From the NCBI GenBank assembly GCA_900450595.1, contig UGGS01000001.1, positions 1,736,001 to 1,800,000 on the forward strand: DNA of 64,000 bases, read 5' to 3'. The notes under the pieces are model-generated. The model was not told the origin of the DNA and ran no database searches. It saw nothing but the letters and a program-made list of their open reading frames with translations. Every line of letters begins with the position of its first letter. Position 1 is the stretch's first letter. A program made the translations under genes and the position numbers. The DNA comes from [Flavobacterium] thermophilum (GTDB lineage: Bacteria; Bacillota; Bacilli; Bacillales; Anoxybacillaceae). Of the stretch, positions 9,668 through 20,628 are shown one piece after another.

Positions 9668-9841
9668 TTACGGGCGGAAGCGCTGCTGCTTCAACATTTG
9701 CACATCCCGCAGCGTCACGCCGAACTCCGAAGCCAGCTCAAAGGTGCTATAGTCAGCTTCCACACGCATCCATTCATGGAAATCGGCAGAAAGCACATCG
9801 CTTGCCTGGTGCGCCTGTTCACTTTTTCTCGTCTGCCGCAT
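9668..9841 (-). CDS. 57-residue helix-turn-helix protein (sigma-70 region 4-like)
   Basis: This short ORF starts MRQTRKSEQAHQASD and ends KQQRFRP. It contains a helix-turn-helix-like segment STFELASEFGVTLRDVQML. The ribosome binding site is excellent (GAAAGGAGGAGGGCG before ATG). It occupies the place between dtd and the hisS side where, as I recall, B. subtilis has the small gene yrzK. It is too short to be a complete sigma factor. It may act as a small DNA- or RNA-polymerase-binding protein, but the function is unknown. Confidence 0.65.
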   Translation of the reverse strand: MRQTRKSEQAHQASDVLSADFHEWMRVEADYSTFELASEFGVTLRDVQMLKQQRFRP

Positions 9842-9908
9842 CGCCCTCCTCCTTTCTCTGCTATGCCACTGTTTTCATCTTTCCCATTTTTCGCCGAAAA
9901 TAAAAAAG

Positions 9909-9939
9909 AAACCGGGAAACGTCATCCGTTTCCCGGTTT
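9909..9939 (-). terminator. Terminator overlapping the end of dtd
   Basis: A near-perfect hairpin (AAACCGGGAAACG, short loop, CGTTTCCCGGTTT) is followed by CTTTTTT on the minus strand. Its 5' arm contains the last codons of dtd, whose TGA stop (9922-9924) lies inside the hairpin. Confidence 0.85.
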
Positions 9940-10380
9940 GTCCGCACTATCGATAATCAGCGTGACCGGCCCATCGTTCGTCAGCGAGACGTCCATCATC
10001 GCACCGAACACGCCGGTTTCCACGCGGACGCCTTTTTCGCGCAAGAAAGTGTTGAACGCCTCATACAGCGGCAGGGCATGATCAGGCTTGGCCGCCGCCA
10101 TAAAGTTCGGCCGCCGCCCTTTCCGGCAGTCGCCGTAAAGCGTGAACTGCGACACGGACAACACTGCCCCGCCGACCTCAAGCAGCGAGCGGTTCATTTT
10201 CCCCTGTTCGTCTTCAAAAATGCGCAAATGGGCGATTTTCTCTGCCAAATAGGCGGCGTCGGCTTCCGTGTCGTCGTGCGTGACGCCAAGAAGCACCACA
10301 AGCCCGGCGGCGATCGCCCCGACGACCTCGCCGTCGACGGTGACTTTGGCCTGCTTTGCCCGCTGAATGACCGCTCTCAT
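9922..10380 (-). CDS. dtd: D-aminoacyl-tRNA deacylase
   Basis: Dtd hydrolyses D-aminoacyl-tRNAs, and also Gly-tRNA-Ala, as a homodimer. The 152 residues include the catalytic SQFTLYGD motif near residue 77 and the chirality-checking GPVT motif ([11 protein letters not shown]) near the C-terminus. The start at 10380 ([11 protein letters not shown]) has AGGAGGAAGACG upstream. It follows relA by 22 bases in the same direction. Confidence 0.96.
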   Translation of the reverse strand: MRAVIQRAKQAKVTVDGEVVGAIAAGLVVLLGVTHDDTEADAAYLAEKIAHLRIFEDEQGKMNRSLLEVGGAVLSVSQFTLYGDCRKGRRPNFMAAAKPDHALPLYEAFNTFLREKGVRVETGVFGAMMDVSLTNDGPVTLIIDSADKPGNG

Positions 10381-10402
10381 CGTCTTCCTCCTTTCGCCGC
10401 CT

Positions 10403-12601
10403 CTAATTGTTCATGAGGCGCTGAACCGAATAAATGTCGGGAATTTGCTTAATGCGTTCCACCACTTTTTGCAAATGGCTGATATTATGAATGGCGATCG
10501 TCATATGGATCGTCGCAATTTTATGGCGATGATCCGAGCGGCCGGAGACGGCGGAAATATCGGTGCGCGTTTCGTTCACCGCCTGCAGCACTTCATTGAG
10601 CAAGCCGCGGCGGTCAAACCCGGTGATTTCAATGTCGACGTTATACTCGCGCTCGCCGCCTGTGCCGCTTTCCCATTCGACCGCAATGAGCCGGTCGGCC
10701 GCTTCTTCCGTCTGGACGTTCGGGCAGTCGGCGCGGTGGACGGAAATGCCGCGGCCGCGGGTGATAAAGCCGATAATCTCATCGCCCGGCACCGGGTTGC
10801 AGCAACGCGACAGGCGGATGAGCAAGTTGTCGACCCCCTGGACGCGAATGCCGCAGTCGCGCTTTTTTCCAGCCGGCAGCTTCGCTTCAAAAACGGCTTC
10901 GGCCAGCTTCCGCTCCTGCTCTTCCAAATCGCGCTGCTTCCGCCATTTTTCCGTCAACCGATGGGCGATTTGCGCCGCCGTAATCCCGTGGTAGCCGACT
11001 GCCGCATACATATCGTCTTCATTCGAAAAATTAAATTTTTCCGCAACGCGCTTGACGTTGTCCGCCGTCATCACTTCTTTCGGTTCAAAACCGAGGCTGC
11101 GCACTTCTTTTTCGACCATTTCTTTTCCTTTTTCGATATTTTCTTCACGCCGCTGTTTTTTGAAAAACTGTCGGATTTTGTTGCGCGCCTGCGACGTCTT
11201 GGCGAGCTTCAGCCAGTCCTGGCTTGGACCGTACGAATGTTTCGACGTCAAAATTTCCACGATGTCGCCCGTCTGAAGCTTATAGTCAAGCGGCACCATT
11301 TTGCCGTTCACTTTGGCGCCGATCGTTTTATTGCCGATTTCCGAATGGATGCGATAGGCGAAATCGATCGGCACGGACCCGGCTGGCAGCTCGATGACGT
11401 CGCCCTTTGGCGTAAAGACGAACACCATATCGGAAAACAAATCCATCTTGAGCGATTCCATGAACTCTTCAGCATTGCTCGCGTCGTTTTGCCACTCCAA
11501 AATTTCCCGAAACCAAGACAGCTTTTCTTCAAACGAGTTCGGCTTGACCGTTTTCCCTTCCTTGTACGCCCAATGGGCGGCGATTCCGAACTCGGCGATT
11601 TGGTGCATTTCGAACGTGCGGATTTGCACCTCGAGCGGCTCGCCTTTCGGGCCGATCACCGTCGTGTGGAGCGACTGGTACATGTTCGGCTTCGGCATGG
11701 CGATGTAGTCTTTGAAGCGCCCTGGCATCGGCTTCCAGCATGTATGGATGATGCCGAGCACCGCGTAGCAGTCTTTAATGCTGTTGACAATGATGCGGAC
11801 GGCAAGCAAATCGTAAATTTCATTAAACTGTTTGTTTTGCATTACCATTTTTCGGTAAATGCTGTAAATATGCTTCGGGCGTCCGGAAATTTCGCACGGG
11901 ATGTGCACTTCATTAAGTCGTTCGCGCACCTCTTGAATGACCTCTTCCAAATATTGCTCGCGCTCGGCGCGCTTTTTCTTCATCAAATTGACGATGCGGT
12001 AGTACTGCTGCGGATTTAAATAGCGAAGCGCCGTATCCTCAAGCTCCCACTTAATTTTCGAAATGCCGAGCCGATGGGCAAGCGGGGCGAAAATTTCGAG
12101 CGTCTCATTGGCAATGCGCCGCTGTTTTTCGGCCGGCAAATGTTTCAATGTCCGCATATTGTGCAGCCGGTCGGCCAGCTTGATTAAAATGACGCGGATA
12201 TCTTGCGCCATGGCCAAAAACATCTTTCGATGGTTTTCCGCCTGCTGCTCTTCCTGCGACTTATATTTAATTTTGCCGAGCTTCGTCACCCCGTCGACAA
12301 GCATCGCCACTTCCGCGCCGAACTCGCGCTCAAGGTCTTCTTTTGTCGCCTCGGTGTCTTCGACGACATCATGCAAAAACCCGGCGGCGATCGTTGTCGC
12401 GTCCATCTTTAAGTCCACCAAAATGCCCGCGACTTGAATCGGATGGATGATGTATGGTTCGCCCGATTTCCGGAATTGGTCGCGATGGGCGTGCTTGGCA
12501 AACTCATACGCCTTTTTCAAAAAGGCGACGTCTTGTTCCGACAAATAACAGCTCGCTCGTTCAAACACTTGCTCCGCTGTCAGCACTTGTTCATTCGCCA
12601 T
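10403..12601 (-). CDS. relA: Bifunctional (p)ppGpp synthetase/hydrolase Rel
   Basis: This long RSH protein has 732 residues. The HD hydrolase domain has FLHDVVEDT near residue 75, and the synthetase domain follows at about residues 240-345. A TGS domain ([15 protein letters not shown]) starts near residue 395. A helical and zinc-finger region ([11 protein letters not shown]) and the C-terminal ACT domain (residues 660-732) complete it. HD residues are intact, so it should both make and degrade (p)ppGpp, as in other Bacillota. The start is [11 protein letters not shown] with AAAGGTGAT upstream. Confidence 0.97.
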   Translation of the reverse strand: MANEQVLTAEQVFERASCYLSEQDVAFLKKAYEFAKHAHRDQFRKSGEPYIIHPIQVAGILVDLKMDATTIAAGFLHDVVEDTEATKEDLEREFGAEVAMLVDGVTKLGKIKYKSQEEQQAENHRKMFLAMAQDIRVILIKLADRLHNMRTLKHLPAEKQRRIANETLEIFAPLAHRLGISKIKWELEDTALRYLNPQQYYRIVNLMKKKRAEREQYLEEVIQEVRERLNEVHIPCEISGRPKHIYSIYRKMVMQNKQFNEIYDLLAVRIIVNSIKDCYAVLGIIHTCWKPMPGRFKDYIAMPKPNMYQSLHTTVIGPKGEPLEVQIRTFEMHQIAEFGIAAHWAYKEGKTVKPNSFEEKLSWFREILEWQNDASNAEEFMESLKMDLFSDMVFVFTPKGDVIELPAGSVPIDFAYRIHSEIGNKTIGAKVNGKMVPLDYKLQTGDIVEILTSKHSYGPSQDWLKLAKTSQARNKIRQFFKKQRREENIEKGKEMVEKEVRSLGFEPKEVMTADNVKRVAEKFNFSNEDDMYAAVGYHGITAAQIAHRLTEKWRKQRDLEEQERKLAEAVFEAKLPAGKKRDCGIRVQGVDNLLIRLSRCCNPVPGDEIIGFITRGRGISVHRADCPNVQTEEAADRLIAVEWESGTGGEREYNVDIEITGFDRRGLLNEVLQAVNETRTDISAVSGRSDHRHKIATIHMTIAIHNISHLQKVVERIKQIPDIYSVQRLMNN

Positions 12602-12673
12602 ATGGTTGGATCACCTTTGATTTCCGTAAAATAAAATCCATGCGATAAGACAAAAGCACCGTCACGTTAATAA

Positions 12674-12701
12674 GAAAGAGCACTCGTGCGAGTGCCCCTT
12701 T
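12674..12701 (-). terminator. Terminator between apt and relA
   Basis: The palindrome GCACTCGTGCGAGTGC (12680-12695) is flanked by complementary AAAG/CTTT and followed by TCTTTCTT on the minus strand. On the plus strand it is followed by CCCTTTTTT, but no plus-strand gene precedes it. Confidence 0.6.
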
Positions 12702-12740
12702 TTTACTATTGTATCCGAAGAAGCGAATCATGTCGACCAT

Positions 12741-13253
12741 TTAAAACTGCATGAGCGCCAAAATATCGTAGCCTTCCAATTTTTTGCGGCCGCCAAGCTC
12801 CGTGAGTTCAATCAAAAACGCCAAGCCAGCCACCACTCCGCCGAGCTGCTCGACCAAATCGATCGTCGCCCGCATCGTGCCGCCCGTCGCCAGCAAGTCA
12901 TCCGTAATCAACACACGTTGGCCTGGTTTAATGGCGTCTTTATGCATTGTCAGCACGTCTGTCCCATACTCGAGCCCGTACTCGACGCGGACGACTTCGC
13001 GCGGCAGCTTCCCTTCCTTGCGCACCGGCGCAAATCCGACGCCAAGCGCATAGGCGACCGGGCAGCCGATAATAAAGCCGCGCGCTTCCGGACCAACGAC
13101 GATATCGATTTGTTTTTCGCGCGCATATTGAACGATTTGATCGGTCGCGTATTTATACGCTTTTCCATTATCCATCAACGTCGTAATATCTTTAAACAAA
13201 ATGCCCGGTTTCGGAAAGTCCGGCACGATCGTAATATATTGTTTTAAATCCAT
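12741..13253 (-). CDS. apt: Adenine phosphoribosyltransferase
   Basis: Apt converts adenine and PRPP to AMP in purine salvage. The 170 residues carry the adenine-side [16 protein letters not shown] segment and the PRPP-binding loop [13 protein letters not shown] near residue 125. The ATG at 13253 overlaps the last ten bases of recJ. AGGAGG ten bases upstream serves as ribosome binding site, so the two genes are coupled. Confidence 0.97.
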   Translation of the reverse strand: MDLKQYITIVPDFPKPGILFKDITTLMDNGKAYKYATDQIVQYAREKQIDIVVGPEARGFIIGCPVAYALGVGFAPVRKEGKLPREVVRVEYGLEYGTDVLTMHKDAIKPGQRVLITDDLLATGGTMRATIDLVEQLGGVVAGLAFLIELTELGGRKKLEGYDILALMQF

Positions 13254-15610
13254 TGTACGTTTGCCTCCTCGTGCGTTTGCGAACGTGTCATGTCCAACAA
13301 ACAGCGGTTAAGCTGCTCATAAGTAGAATATAATAACTGTTGCTCCACCTCAAGCTCGTCCCGCCAGCGGCGGTACGTCGGCGATTCGTGCAAATCGCGC
13401 TTCGCCGGCGCGCGGACGAGCGAAATGACGCCGTTTTGCTCCGTAATAAACTCCAACTCCAAAAACACTTTCGCCATAAAATGAACGGTCTCTTCCGTCC
13501 AACCGCGGGCGCGCGCCAATTGCCCGCCCCGCTCGGCAAGCGGGAACGAACGGTATTTGTGCAACAGCGCATAAAACCATTTAAAATGATCGCGCGTCGG
13601 GAACGTACGGAAAAATCGGGCTTCCGGCTGGGCGAACAGCGCATAAATGCGCGCCGGCTCCTTGCCCCCAAGCAAGGCGGCAAGCCGCCCGAGCGTCGGC
13701 GGCAAATCAAGCAGCACAACGTAACGGCCGCTAATCTCCAGCGCACCCGCCTCTTCGTCCGTCAGCACGCAGCGAAGTTCCCCGCGAAACGAGGCTAAAT
13801 CAGGGCGCGCGCCCGTTCCTTGGCGAAACATGACAAGCAGCCGCTTTTCTTTTGGCAACCGCTCAAGAAAGGGACGGACGTCGCGGCAGCCGCGGATGTC
13901 AAACAGCTGGCAGCCGTTGACCGCCACATCACACAGCGACAGCTGCGCCTTCGCCAGCCCGTTCCATTCATTCACGGAAAGCTCCCCGACTGCCGAAACG
14001 CGCGCCCCCGGGGCGATTTCCTCACACAGCGGTCCGAGGCCAAAACCAATGGCGTCGACTGAGGCGCCCTCCTGCGCAAACACCGCCTTCATATGGGCGC
14101 CGTTCGCTCCGACGCGCCGCATCGTTTCAACGGACGCCCCTTCAATGAGAACAAGCGGCCGCGGATTGCCGACGCCAAACGGAGCGAGCCGTTCGAGCCC
14201 GCGGGCGGCGTCGAGCGTCAGCTCAGCGACCGAACAAGAGGCGTCAATAAACGTCAGCGGCGTCAAGTCGTCATCGGACAGCGTTTCCGCGGCGATGGCG
14301 TTCAGCCGCCGCCGCAATGGTTCTACATCGTCAAGCGCCAACGTCATTCCTGCGGCCATCGGATGGCCGCCGAAATGCGGCAACAGGTCGCGGCACCGCG
14401 ACAAACTGGCGAACAAGTCGAACCCGTGGATGCTGCGTGCCGACCCTTTGGCGATCCCTTTTTCCCGGTCAACCGCCAGCACCACCGCCGGGCGGTAAAA
14501 CTGCTCGACGAGCTTGGAGGCGACAATGCCGACGACCCCGGCATTCCACCCTTCGCCGGCGACAACAAGCACGCGGTGTTCTTCAGGGGGAAACTGACGG
14601 CGCACCATCTCGGCTGCCTCGTCCGCAATTTGCGCCACCAACTGCTGGCGTTCGCGGTTTAACTCGTCCATCTCCGCCGCCAGTTGCGCCGCTTCGTCCT
14701 CATCGTCCGTCATTAAGAGCGCCACCGCCGGGTCGGCGCCGCCGAGGCGCCCGGCCGCATTCAACCGCGGCGCAATGACAAAGCCGACCGTTTGTTCATT
14801 TAAAGCGGCGGCATCAATGCGGCATTGCCGCCAAAGGGCGCGCAGACCGGCGCGCTTCGTTTCTCGCAGCGCTTCAAGTCCTTGGGCGGCGAGAATCCGG
14901 TTTTCCCCAACGAGCGGCACTAAATCGGCAATCGTTCCAATCGCCACCAAATCAAGCAAATGGTGCGGCACTCGCCCAAGCAGAGCATGCGCGACTTTGA
15001 AGGCGACGCCGACGCCGGCCAAGTCGCGAAACGGGTATGTACTTCCTTGCTTTTTCGGATGAATGATCGCATACGCCTTCGGCAGCACCGGCCCTGGTTC
15101 GTGATGGTCGGTCACAATGACGTCAAGCCCCCACTCGTTAGCGGCGGCGATTTCATTGACCGCCGCGATTCCGTTGTCGACGGTCACAATCACGGAAACG
15201 CCCCGCTCTTTGGCGGCGCGGAATGCCGCCATATTCGGGCCGTATCCTTCCGTAAAGCGATTGGGAATGTAGAACTCGACTGACGCTCCCGCCTCCTTGA
15301 GCGCGCTCATCATGACGGACGTGCTGCAGACGCCATCGGCATCGTAATCGCCGTACACAAGAATGCGCTCGCCCGCCTCAATCGCCCGCCTGAGACGCTG
15401 GATGGCCCGCTCCATCCCATCAAGCAGAAACGGATCATGAAACGGTTGCTCAAGCGGATTGAGAAACGCCGCCGCCTCCGAGGCCGTCCGCACCCCGCGG
15501 CGGACGAGAAGCCTCGCCAATAAGGGCGTGACGCCGGCTTCCTCAGCCAGCCGCCTCACCGCCTGCTCATCGAGGCGCTCCACCTCCCAACGCGTTTTCG
15601 CTTGCAACAT
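13244..15610 (-). CDS. recJ: Single-stranded-DNA-specific 5'-3' exonuclease RecJ
   Basis: This 788-residue RecJ of the Bacillus type has an extended C-terminus. DHH phosphoesterase motifs are clear: [13 protein letters not shown] (motif I, near residue 80), [16 protein letters not shown] (the DHH motif) and the DHHA1 motif [10 protein letters not shown]. RecJ works in recombinational and mismatch repair. I chose ATG at 15610 ([10 protein letters not shown]) with AGGTGGGGG upstream, rather than the in-frame GTG nine bases before. Confidence 0.95.
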   Translation of the reverse strand: MLQAKTRWEVERLDEQAVRRLAEEAGVTPLLARLLVRRGVRTASEAAAFLNPLEQPFHDPFLLDGMERAIQRLRRAIEAGERILVYGDYDADGVCSTSVMMSALKEAGASVEFYIPNRFTEGYGPNMAAFRAAKERGVSVIVTVDNGIAAVNEIAAANEWGLDVIVTDHHEPGPVLPKAYAIIHPKKQGSTYPFRDLAGVGVAFKVAHALLGRVPHHLLDLVAIGTIADLVPLVGENRILAAQGLEALRETKRAGLRALWRQCRIDAAALNEQTVGFVIAPRLNAAGRLGGADPAVALLMTDDEDEAAQLAAEMDELNRERQQLVAQIADEAAEMVRRQFPPEEHRVLVVAGEGWNAGVVGIVASKLVEQFYRPAVVLAVDREKGIAKGSARSIHGFDLFASLSRCRDLLPHFGGHPMAAGMTLALDDVEPLRRRLNAIAAETLSDDDLTPLTFIDASCSVAELTLDAARGLERLAPFGVGNPRPLVLIEGASVETMRRVGANGAHMKAVFAQEGASVDAIGFGLGPLCEEIAPGARVSAVGELSVNEWNGLAKAQLSLCDVAVNGCQLFDIRGCRDVRPFLERLPKEKRLLVMFRQGTGARPDLASFRGELRCVLTDEEAGALEISGRYVVLLDLPPTLGRLAALLGGKEPARIYALFAQPEARFFRTFPTRDHFKWFYALLHKYRSFPLAERGGQLARARGWTEETVHFMAKVFLELEFITEQNGVISLVRAPAKRDLHESPTYRRWRDELEVEQQLLYSTYEQLNRCLLDMTRSQTHEEANVQWI

Positions 15611-15667
15611 GTCCCCCACCTCAACTCTTCTTATTATACAAAAAGAAGAAAAGGGCAGGCAACGACG

Positions 15668-16104
15668 TTACGTGTTTTTTTCCGGGTCGTACGGATTGAT
15701 ATGCACCATCACGTCGCGGACGCGCGGCAAATCGACAACAACAGAACATAAATGGCCGCGACCCCCGGCGGCGACAGTGGGGCGAAAAATGACAGAAACG
15801 CCGAGCGCCCGATCTCGATCCCAACGAGAAATAGAAGAACCGCCACAATAATGGCGGCGATGGATTCCGCCTTTCCGTGCCCGTACGGATGGTCTTCATC
15901 CGGCGGGCACGCCGCGGCGCGCAGCCCGACCCAAACAGCAAACGAGCCGGCGACATCGGACGCCGAATGAGCGGCGTCAGCAATTAACGCCTGGCTTTGG
16001 CTCCATATGCCGACGGCCGCCTTGACGACAGCGAGCGCCATGTTGCCGACGATGCCGACAGCCGCTGCTGTTTTCGCCTGCTTGAATCGCTGTTCGTTTT
16101 CCAT
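15668..16104 (-). pseudogene. Cation diffusion facilitator (CDF) transporter, internally deleted and frameshifted
   Basis: The first about 115 residues are a normal CDF N-terminus: QAKTAAAVGIVGNMALAVVK, the metal-site motif IADAAHSASDVAGS and DEDHPYGHGKAE. The frame then reaches a stop after RASAT. The extreme C-terminus of the same family (DLPRVRDVMVHINPYDPEK) follows in another frame, ending at 15668. A full CDF protein has about 290 residues, so roughly 400-450 bases have been lost. The ribosome binding site (ACAAAGGAT) and start remain. It cannot make a functional transporter. Confidence 0.8.
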
Positions 16105-16193
16105 ATCCTTTGTCCCCCATCTTTTGCGTTTCGCCTGCTTTGCATCTGGCCATTAGTGTAACCCATTTTTCCCTCATCGTTGCGAAAGAAAAA

Positions 16194-16225
16194 GCACCGG
16201 AAAAAGCAAGCGCCTTTTCCGGTGC
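16194..16225 (-). terminator. Terminator after secDF
   Basis: GCACCGGAAAA, a short loop and TTTTCCGGTGC are followed by TTTTTCTTT on the minus strand, immediately after the secDF stop. Confidence 0.9.
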
Positions 16226-16230
16226 GGTCA

Positions 16231-18483
16231 TTATAAGTTCGGTTCGGCTTCCGGTGCCGCTTTTTTTGCCCCTTTGCCTTTTTTGAGCTCCCGGCCTTTC
16301 CAAACGACCCAGAGCTGCGAGGCGATGCAAAGCGACGAGTATACGCCGCAAACAAGCCCGACAAGCAAAGCGAGGTTGAAGTTGCGGATCGCTTCGCTGC
16401 CGACCAAAAGCAAGGCGATGACAGTAAACAAGACCGTTAAGACGGTGTTGATCGAACGCGTAAACGTTTGCTGCAACGCCCGGTTGACGATATGCTGCAA
16501 GTCGCTGACCGTTTTCGGCTTCCGCCTTTTCATAAGATCGCGGATGCGGTCAAATGTGACGATCGTATCGTTGATCGAGTAGCCGATGATGGTCAACACG
16601 GCGGCGATAAACGTCAAGTCGACTTCCAGACGCGTTAAGCTGAACACGGTCACGATGAAGAACGCATCATGCAATAAGGCGATAATCGCCGCCAGCGCCA
16701 TCCGCCATTCAAAACGGACGGTCACATAAAGGATGATCCCGATCGACGAAATGAGCACAGCGATGAGCGCATTGCGGGCGAGCTGCTTGCCGACGATCGG
16801 CGAGACGGTGCTTACGTTCGGCTCAAATCCGTACGCTTCTTTCAACTCGCTTTTCAGCTTCGCAATTTCGTTTTTATCAAGCACGCCAATTAAGCGAACG
16901 ACGCCTGTTTTCCCATCCGCGCCGGAAAGGATGACCTCCTTGGGTTCATGACCGAGCTCCTTGAAATAGCCGCGCAGCTCATCGGCATCGATCGGGCGGC
17001 TACTCGCCACCTCAATGCGCGTCCCGCTTGTAAAATCAATGCCGAGATTCAACCCGAGCGCTGCCAGCGAAATGACGCCAGCAAGCGTCAAGGCGCCGGA
17101 GAACAGGAAAAACTTTTTGCTATGTTTGACAAAATCCCAGCGGTCAAACTTCGTCGGCACTTCCGTTTCATCGGTCGTTTCAGCGATGTTTAAGATCTCC
17201 GACCGTTTCACCCCGAACCATTCCGGCTTTTTATCCAACCAGCGGCTCGAGACAAGCAGTCCGAGCAGCAGACGCGTGCCGTAAACCGCCGTGACGAAGG
17301 TGACGACAATGCTGATGATGAGCATCGTCGCAAACCCTTTGACCGAGCTTGTCCCGTAAATGAACAAGACCGCGCCGGCGATGATCGTGGTAAGGTTGGC
17401 ATCAAAAATCGTCGCAAACGAGCCGCGGTTGCCGGCGCGAAACGCCGACAGCATCGACTTGCCGAGCTTAATTTCTTCCTTGATTCGCTCGTACGTAATA
17501 ATGTTGGCATCGACCGCCATCCCGACCCCTAAAATGAGAGCGGCGATGCCCGGCAGCGTCAAGACGCCGTTCATCCAATCAAACAACAGCAAAATCAAAT
17601 AAATATAGACGGACAACGTAATGACGGCAATGACTCCCGGCAGCCGGTAAAACCAAATCATAAACACGAAGATGGCAGCGATACCGATGATGCCGGCCAA
17701 CATCGTTTTTTGCAAGGCGTTTTTCCCGAATTGGGCGCCGACAGACGTCGAGTAAATTTCATGCAACTCGACAGGCAGCGCGCCCGCGTTCAACAAATCG
17801 GCGAGCTGCTGCGCTTCTTTCACCGTAAAGTTGCCGACGATCGACACGTCGGTCTGGTTGAACACTTGGTTGACAGACGCGGCAGAAATAAATTTTGGAT
17901 CCGCCTTGCCTGCTTCTTTTCGGTACGAATCGACTCCTTCTTGAAAATCGAGCCAGATGACCAAAATGTTGTTCGGCGGCCCCATCTTATACACTTTTTC
18001 CGTCACCTGGCGGAACTTGTCAGCATCTTTTAGTTTAATCGCCACGCTCGGCCGGCCGTTTTCATCAAACGACAGTTTTGCCCCGCCTTGGACGAGGTCG
18101 CTTCCGTCCATCAGCACGTTGTCATTCACATCGCGGAACGTGAGCTTCGCCTGCGTCGCCAAAATTTGGCGCGCTTCGTTTTGATCTTTCACTCCGGCGA
18201 GCTGGACGCGGATGCGATCGTTCCCTTCAATGTCGACGCGCGGCTCGCTGACGCCGAGGACGTTGATCCGCCGGTTTAAGGCGCTGACCGTGCTTTGGAG
18301 CGTTTCATGGTCAATTTTGTCGCCTTTTTTCGCCGGCTTCACTTCATACAGCACTTCAAATCCGCCTTGCAAATCAAGGCCCAGCTTTATGTTATGTACA
18401 ATTCCTTGAATCGTCGGCCCTATCACTCCTGCAAACAGCAACAAAAGGAGAAAAAAGGCGACGATGCGGCTTCGCTTTACCAT
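16231..18483 (-). CDS. secDF: Fused protein-export membrane protein SecDF
   Basis: SecDF uses the proton motive force to assist SecYEG-dependent export. The 750 residues combine SecD and SecF in one chain, as in Bacillus. The SecD half has TM1 (RIVAFFLLLLLFAG), the DLQGGFEVLYEV motif and a large extracytoplasmic domain. The SecF half starts around residue 465, with LGIDFTSGTRIEV and IGYSINDTIVTFDRIR. Twelve TM segments are expected. The start MVKRSRIV at 18483 fits the family; the ribosome binding site AAAGGAGG is 12 bases away, rather far. Confidence 0.95.
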   Translation of the reverse strand: MVKRSRIVAFFLLLLLFAGVIGPTIQGIVHNIKLGLDLQGGFEVLYEVKPAKKGDKIDHETLQSTVSALNRRINVLGVSEPRVDIEGNDRIRVQLAGVKDQNEARQILATQAKLTFRDVNDNVLMDGSDLVQGGAKLSFDENGRPSVAIKLKDADKFRQVTEKVYKMGPPNNILVIWLDFQEGVDSYRKEAGKADPKFISAASVNQVFNQTDVSIVGNFTVKEAQQLADLLNAGALPVELHEIYSTSVGAQFGKNALQKTMLAGIIGIAAIFVFMIWFYRLPGVIAVITLSVYIYLILLLFDWMNGVLTLPGIAALILGVGMAVDANIITYERIKEEIKLGKSMLSAFRAGNRGSFATIFDANLTTIIAGAVLFIYGTSSVKGFATMLIISIVVTFVTAVYGTRLLLGLLVSSRWLDKKPEWFGVKRSEILNIAETTDETEVPTKFDRWDFVKHSKKFFLFSGALTLAGVISLAALGLNLGIDFTSGTRIEVASSRPIDADELRGYFKELGHEPKEVILSGADGKTGVVRLIGVLDKNEIAKLKSELKEAYGFEPNVSTVSPIVGKQLARNALIAVLISSIGIILYVTVRFEWRMALAAIIALLHDAFFIVTVFSLTRLEVDLTFIAAVLTIIGYSINDTIVTFDRIRDLMKRRKPKTVSDLQHIVNRALQQTFTRSINTVLTVLFTVIALLLVGSEAIRNFNLALLVGLVCGVYSSLCIASQLWVVWKGRELKKGKGAKKAAPEAEPNL

Positions 18484-18601
18484 CCGTTTTGAAATCCTCC
18501 TTTGGCTCATCTTGTCGGCCTAGCCGCCGCAGCGTCATCGTGAAACGGATCCGCTTCGACTTTCATTATGGGGCAGCGGGCGGCCAGTGTCAATTTTTCC
18601 G

Positions 18602-18892
18602 CTATAACAAATCGTGAAGAATGCGCTCCAGCTCATCCCCTCCGGTCAACCGCTGCTGCTCGTACGACCGCATCGTCAAAAAGGCCATATATTCCCCCGG
18701 CGAAAGCGACAAAATGTCGCTCACTAGTTCATGCAGCTTTTTTTCCGCCGCTCCATGTTTCCACCTGCGCGTCCGCAAACATTCCCACAGCCCGTCAAGC
18801 GTCACTTGCGTATAGCCGAGCAGGCGAAATTCATCATATTTGCACTCGAGCGCCGGCATAAGCTGTTCGCGCAGCTTTTGCTCGTGATCCAT
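18602..18892 (-). CDS. comN: Post-transcriptional regulator ComN
   Basis: This 96-residue protein (MDHEQKLREQLMPALECKYDEF...) is similar to B. subtilis ComN/YrzD, described as a post-transcriptional regulator of the comE operon. The family motif region LLGYTQVTLDGLWECL and the LSPGEYMAFLTMRSYEQ segment are visible. I chose ATG at 18892 because AGGAGGGTGGGGA precedes it; a longer frame exists but adds a glycine/tryptophan-rich stretch without a better site. It is upstream of secDF and divergent from spoVB, as in B. subtilis. Confidence 0.82.
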   Translation of the reverse strand: MDHEQKLREQLMPALECKYDEFRLLGYTQVTLDGLWECLRTRRWKHGAAEKKLHELVSDILSLSPGEYMAFLTMRSYEQQRLTGGDELERILHDLL

Positions 18893-18999
18893 TCCCCACC
18901 CTCCTGCGCCATGCCAGCCATGATCCTTGTCATGCTTGGCCATATGTCTCGCATATATTGTATAAAAGATTAAGGCATTTGAGAAGGCAGGGAACGAAA

Positions 19000-20562
19000 A
19001 TGTCCAAATTTTTGCAAGGGACGGTCATTTTAATCGCCGCCGGCTTTATTACAAAAATTCTTGGCTTCATCAACCGCATCGTCGTCGCCCGGATGATCGG
19101 CGACGAGGGGGTCGGGCTGTACATGATGGCGGTGCCGACGCTCGTGTTAGCGATTACGGCGACCCAAATCGGGCTGCCGGTCGCCATCGCGAAGCTTGTC
19201 GCTGAGGCGGAAGCGGCCGGCGACCGGCAACGGGTGAAAAAAATTCTTGTCGTGTCGCTCACGACGACCGGAGGGCTCAGCGTTGTCTTTTTGCCGGTGT
19301 TCCTCGCCGCCGCGCCGTGGCTTTCGCGGACGGTGTTCACCGACCCGCGCATATACTACCCGCTCGTGGCCATCGCCCCGGTTGTGCCGATTGTCGCCAT
19401 CTCGTCGGTGCTGCGCGGTTACTTTCAAGGGCGCCAACAAATGAAGCCGCACGCCTACTCGCTTTTGATTGAACAAATCGTCCGCATCAGCTTGATCGCT
19501 CTATGCACAAAGCCGCTCCTGCCGTACGGCGTCGAATACGCCGCCGCCGGCGCCATGGCATCTTCCGTCCTTGGCGAACTGGCCGCCTTACTGTACTTGT
19601 TGTTTTTATTTAAGTTCAAAAAGTCCATCCGCCTGCGGACGAACTTTTTTCGCTACGTACATGCCGGTAAAGAAACGTTCGTCCGCCTCATGCGGATCGC
19701 CTTGCCGACGACCGGCGGCCGTCTGATCGGCTCGCTTTCCTGGTTTTTCGAGCCGATTGTCGTCGCCAATAGCTTGGCGTTAGCCGGTGTAGCCACATCG
19801 ATTGCCACAAGGCAATACGGCCAGTTGGTCGGCTATGCGATCCCGCTGCTCACGCTGCCGTCATTCATTACGTACGCGCTCTCAACCGCGCTCGTTCCTG
19901 CCATCAGCGAGGCGATGGCGCAAAACAAGCCGGTGTTGGTCGAATACCGGATCGCCCAGGCGATGCGGCTGTCGCTCGTCACCGGCGGCCTTTCCGCCGT
20001 CGTCCTGTACATTTTTGCCGAACCGTTAATGCGGTGGATGTATGGCACAAGCGAAGCAGCCATCTTTATTCAGGTGATGGCGCCATTTTTCTTGTTTTAC
20101 TATTTCCAAGGCCCGCTGCAAGCCGTGCTGCAAGGGCTTGATTTGGCGAACGCCGCCATGACGAACAGCTTGATCGGCGCGGTGGTGAAACTCGCCTGCA
20201 TTTTCGTTCTTGCCTCGCGGCCGGGTTTAGGCATTATGGGGGCAGCGCTGGCGACATCGGTCGGCACGGTGCTTGTGACGCTTCTCCATTTTGCCACCGT
20301 CGCCAAAGCGGTGTCGTTTTCCATTCATGTGCGCGAGTATGGGAAAGCGCTCATCGCCATCACCATAGCCGGCGCGGCCGGCTACGCGCTCTACCATCAT
20401 CCGCCGGCGGCAGCGCCTTCATCGTCATGGACGCTGTTTGCGATGACGGCAACCATCGCTTTGTATACCGCTTCCCTTCTCGTCTTCCGGCTGATCAAAC
20501 GGGAGGAACTCGTCTACCTGCCCGGACTGCACTGGCTGGCCGGAAAAAACAGAAGAAAATGA
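19000..20562 (+). CDS. spoVB: Stage V sporulation protein B (MOP-superfamily lipid flippase)
   Basis: The protein has 520 residues with about 14 predicted TM segments and begins MSKFLQGTVILIAAGFITK. It belongs to the polysaccharide-transporter branch of the MOP/MATE superfamily. SpoVB is needed for spore cortex synthesis and is thought to flip lipid-linked peptidoglycan precursors. The motif GFINRIVVARMIGDEGVGLY near the N-terminus is characteristic. The start at 19000 follows GGCAGGGAACGAAA. It is divergent from comN. Confidence 0.92.
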   Translation: MSKFLQGTVILIAAGFITKILGFINRIVVARMIGDEGVGLYMMAVPTLVLAITATQIGLPVAIAKLVAEAEAAGDRQRVKKILVVSLTTTGGLSVVFLPVFLAAAPWLSRTVFTDPRIYYPLVAIAPVVPIVAISSVLRGYFQGRQQMKPHAYSLLIEQIVRISLIALCTKPLLPYGVEYAAAGAMASSVLGELAALLYLLFLFKFKKSIRLRTNFFRYVHAGKETFVRLMRIALPTTGGRLIGSLSWFFEPIVVANSLALAGVATSIATRQYGQLVGYAIPLLTLPSFITYALSTALVPAISEAMAQNKPVLVEYRIAQAMRLSLVTGGLSAVVLYIFAEPLMRWMYGTSEAAIFIQVMAPFFLFYYFQGPLQAVLQGLDLANAAMTNSLIGAVVKLACIFVLASRPGLGIMGAALATSVGTVLVTLLHFATVAKAVSFSIHVREYGKALIAITIAGAAGYALYHHPPAAAPSSSWTLFAMTATIALYTASLLVFRLIKREELVYLPGLHWLAGKNRRK

Positions 20563-20628
20563 ACTTCTAAACGTGTCCAACGGCGAATATATTGTGGTAA
20601 AACGATTGTGGGCAAGGGGGGGAGCACG

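Noticed and set aside
10367..12019. 550-codon open frame on the plus strand
   Set aside because: It lies antisense to relA, has no ribosome binding site and reads as a low-complexity shadow of GC-rich codons. relA has all its domains.
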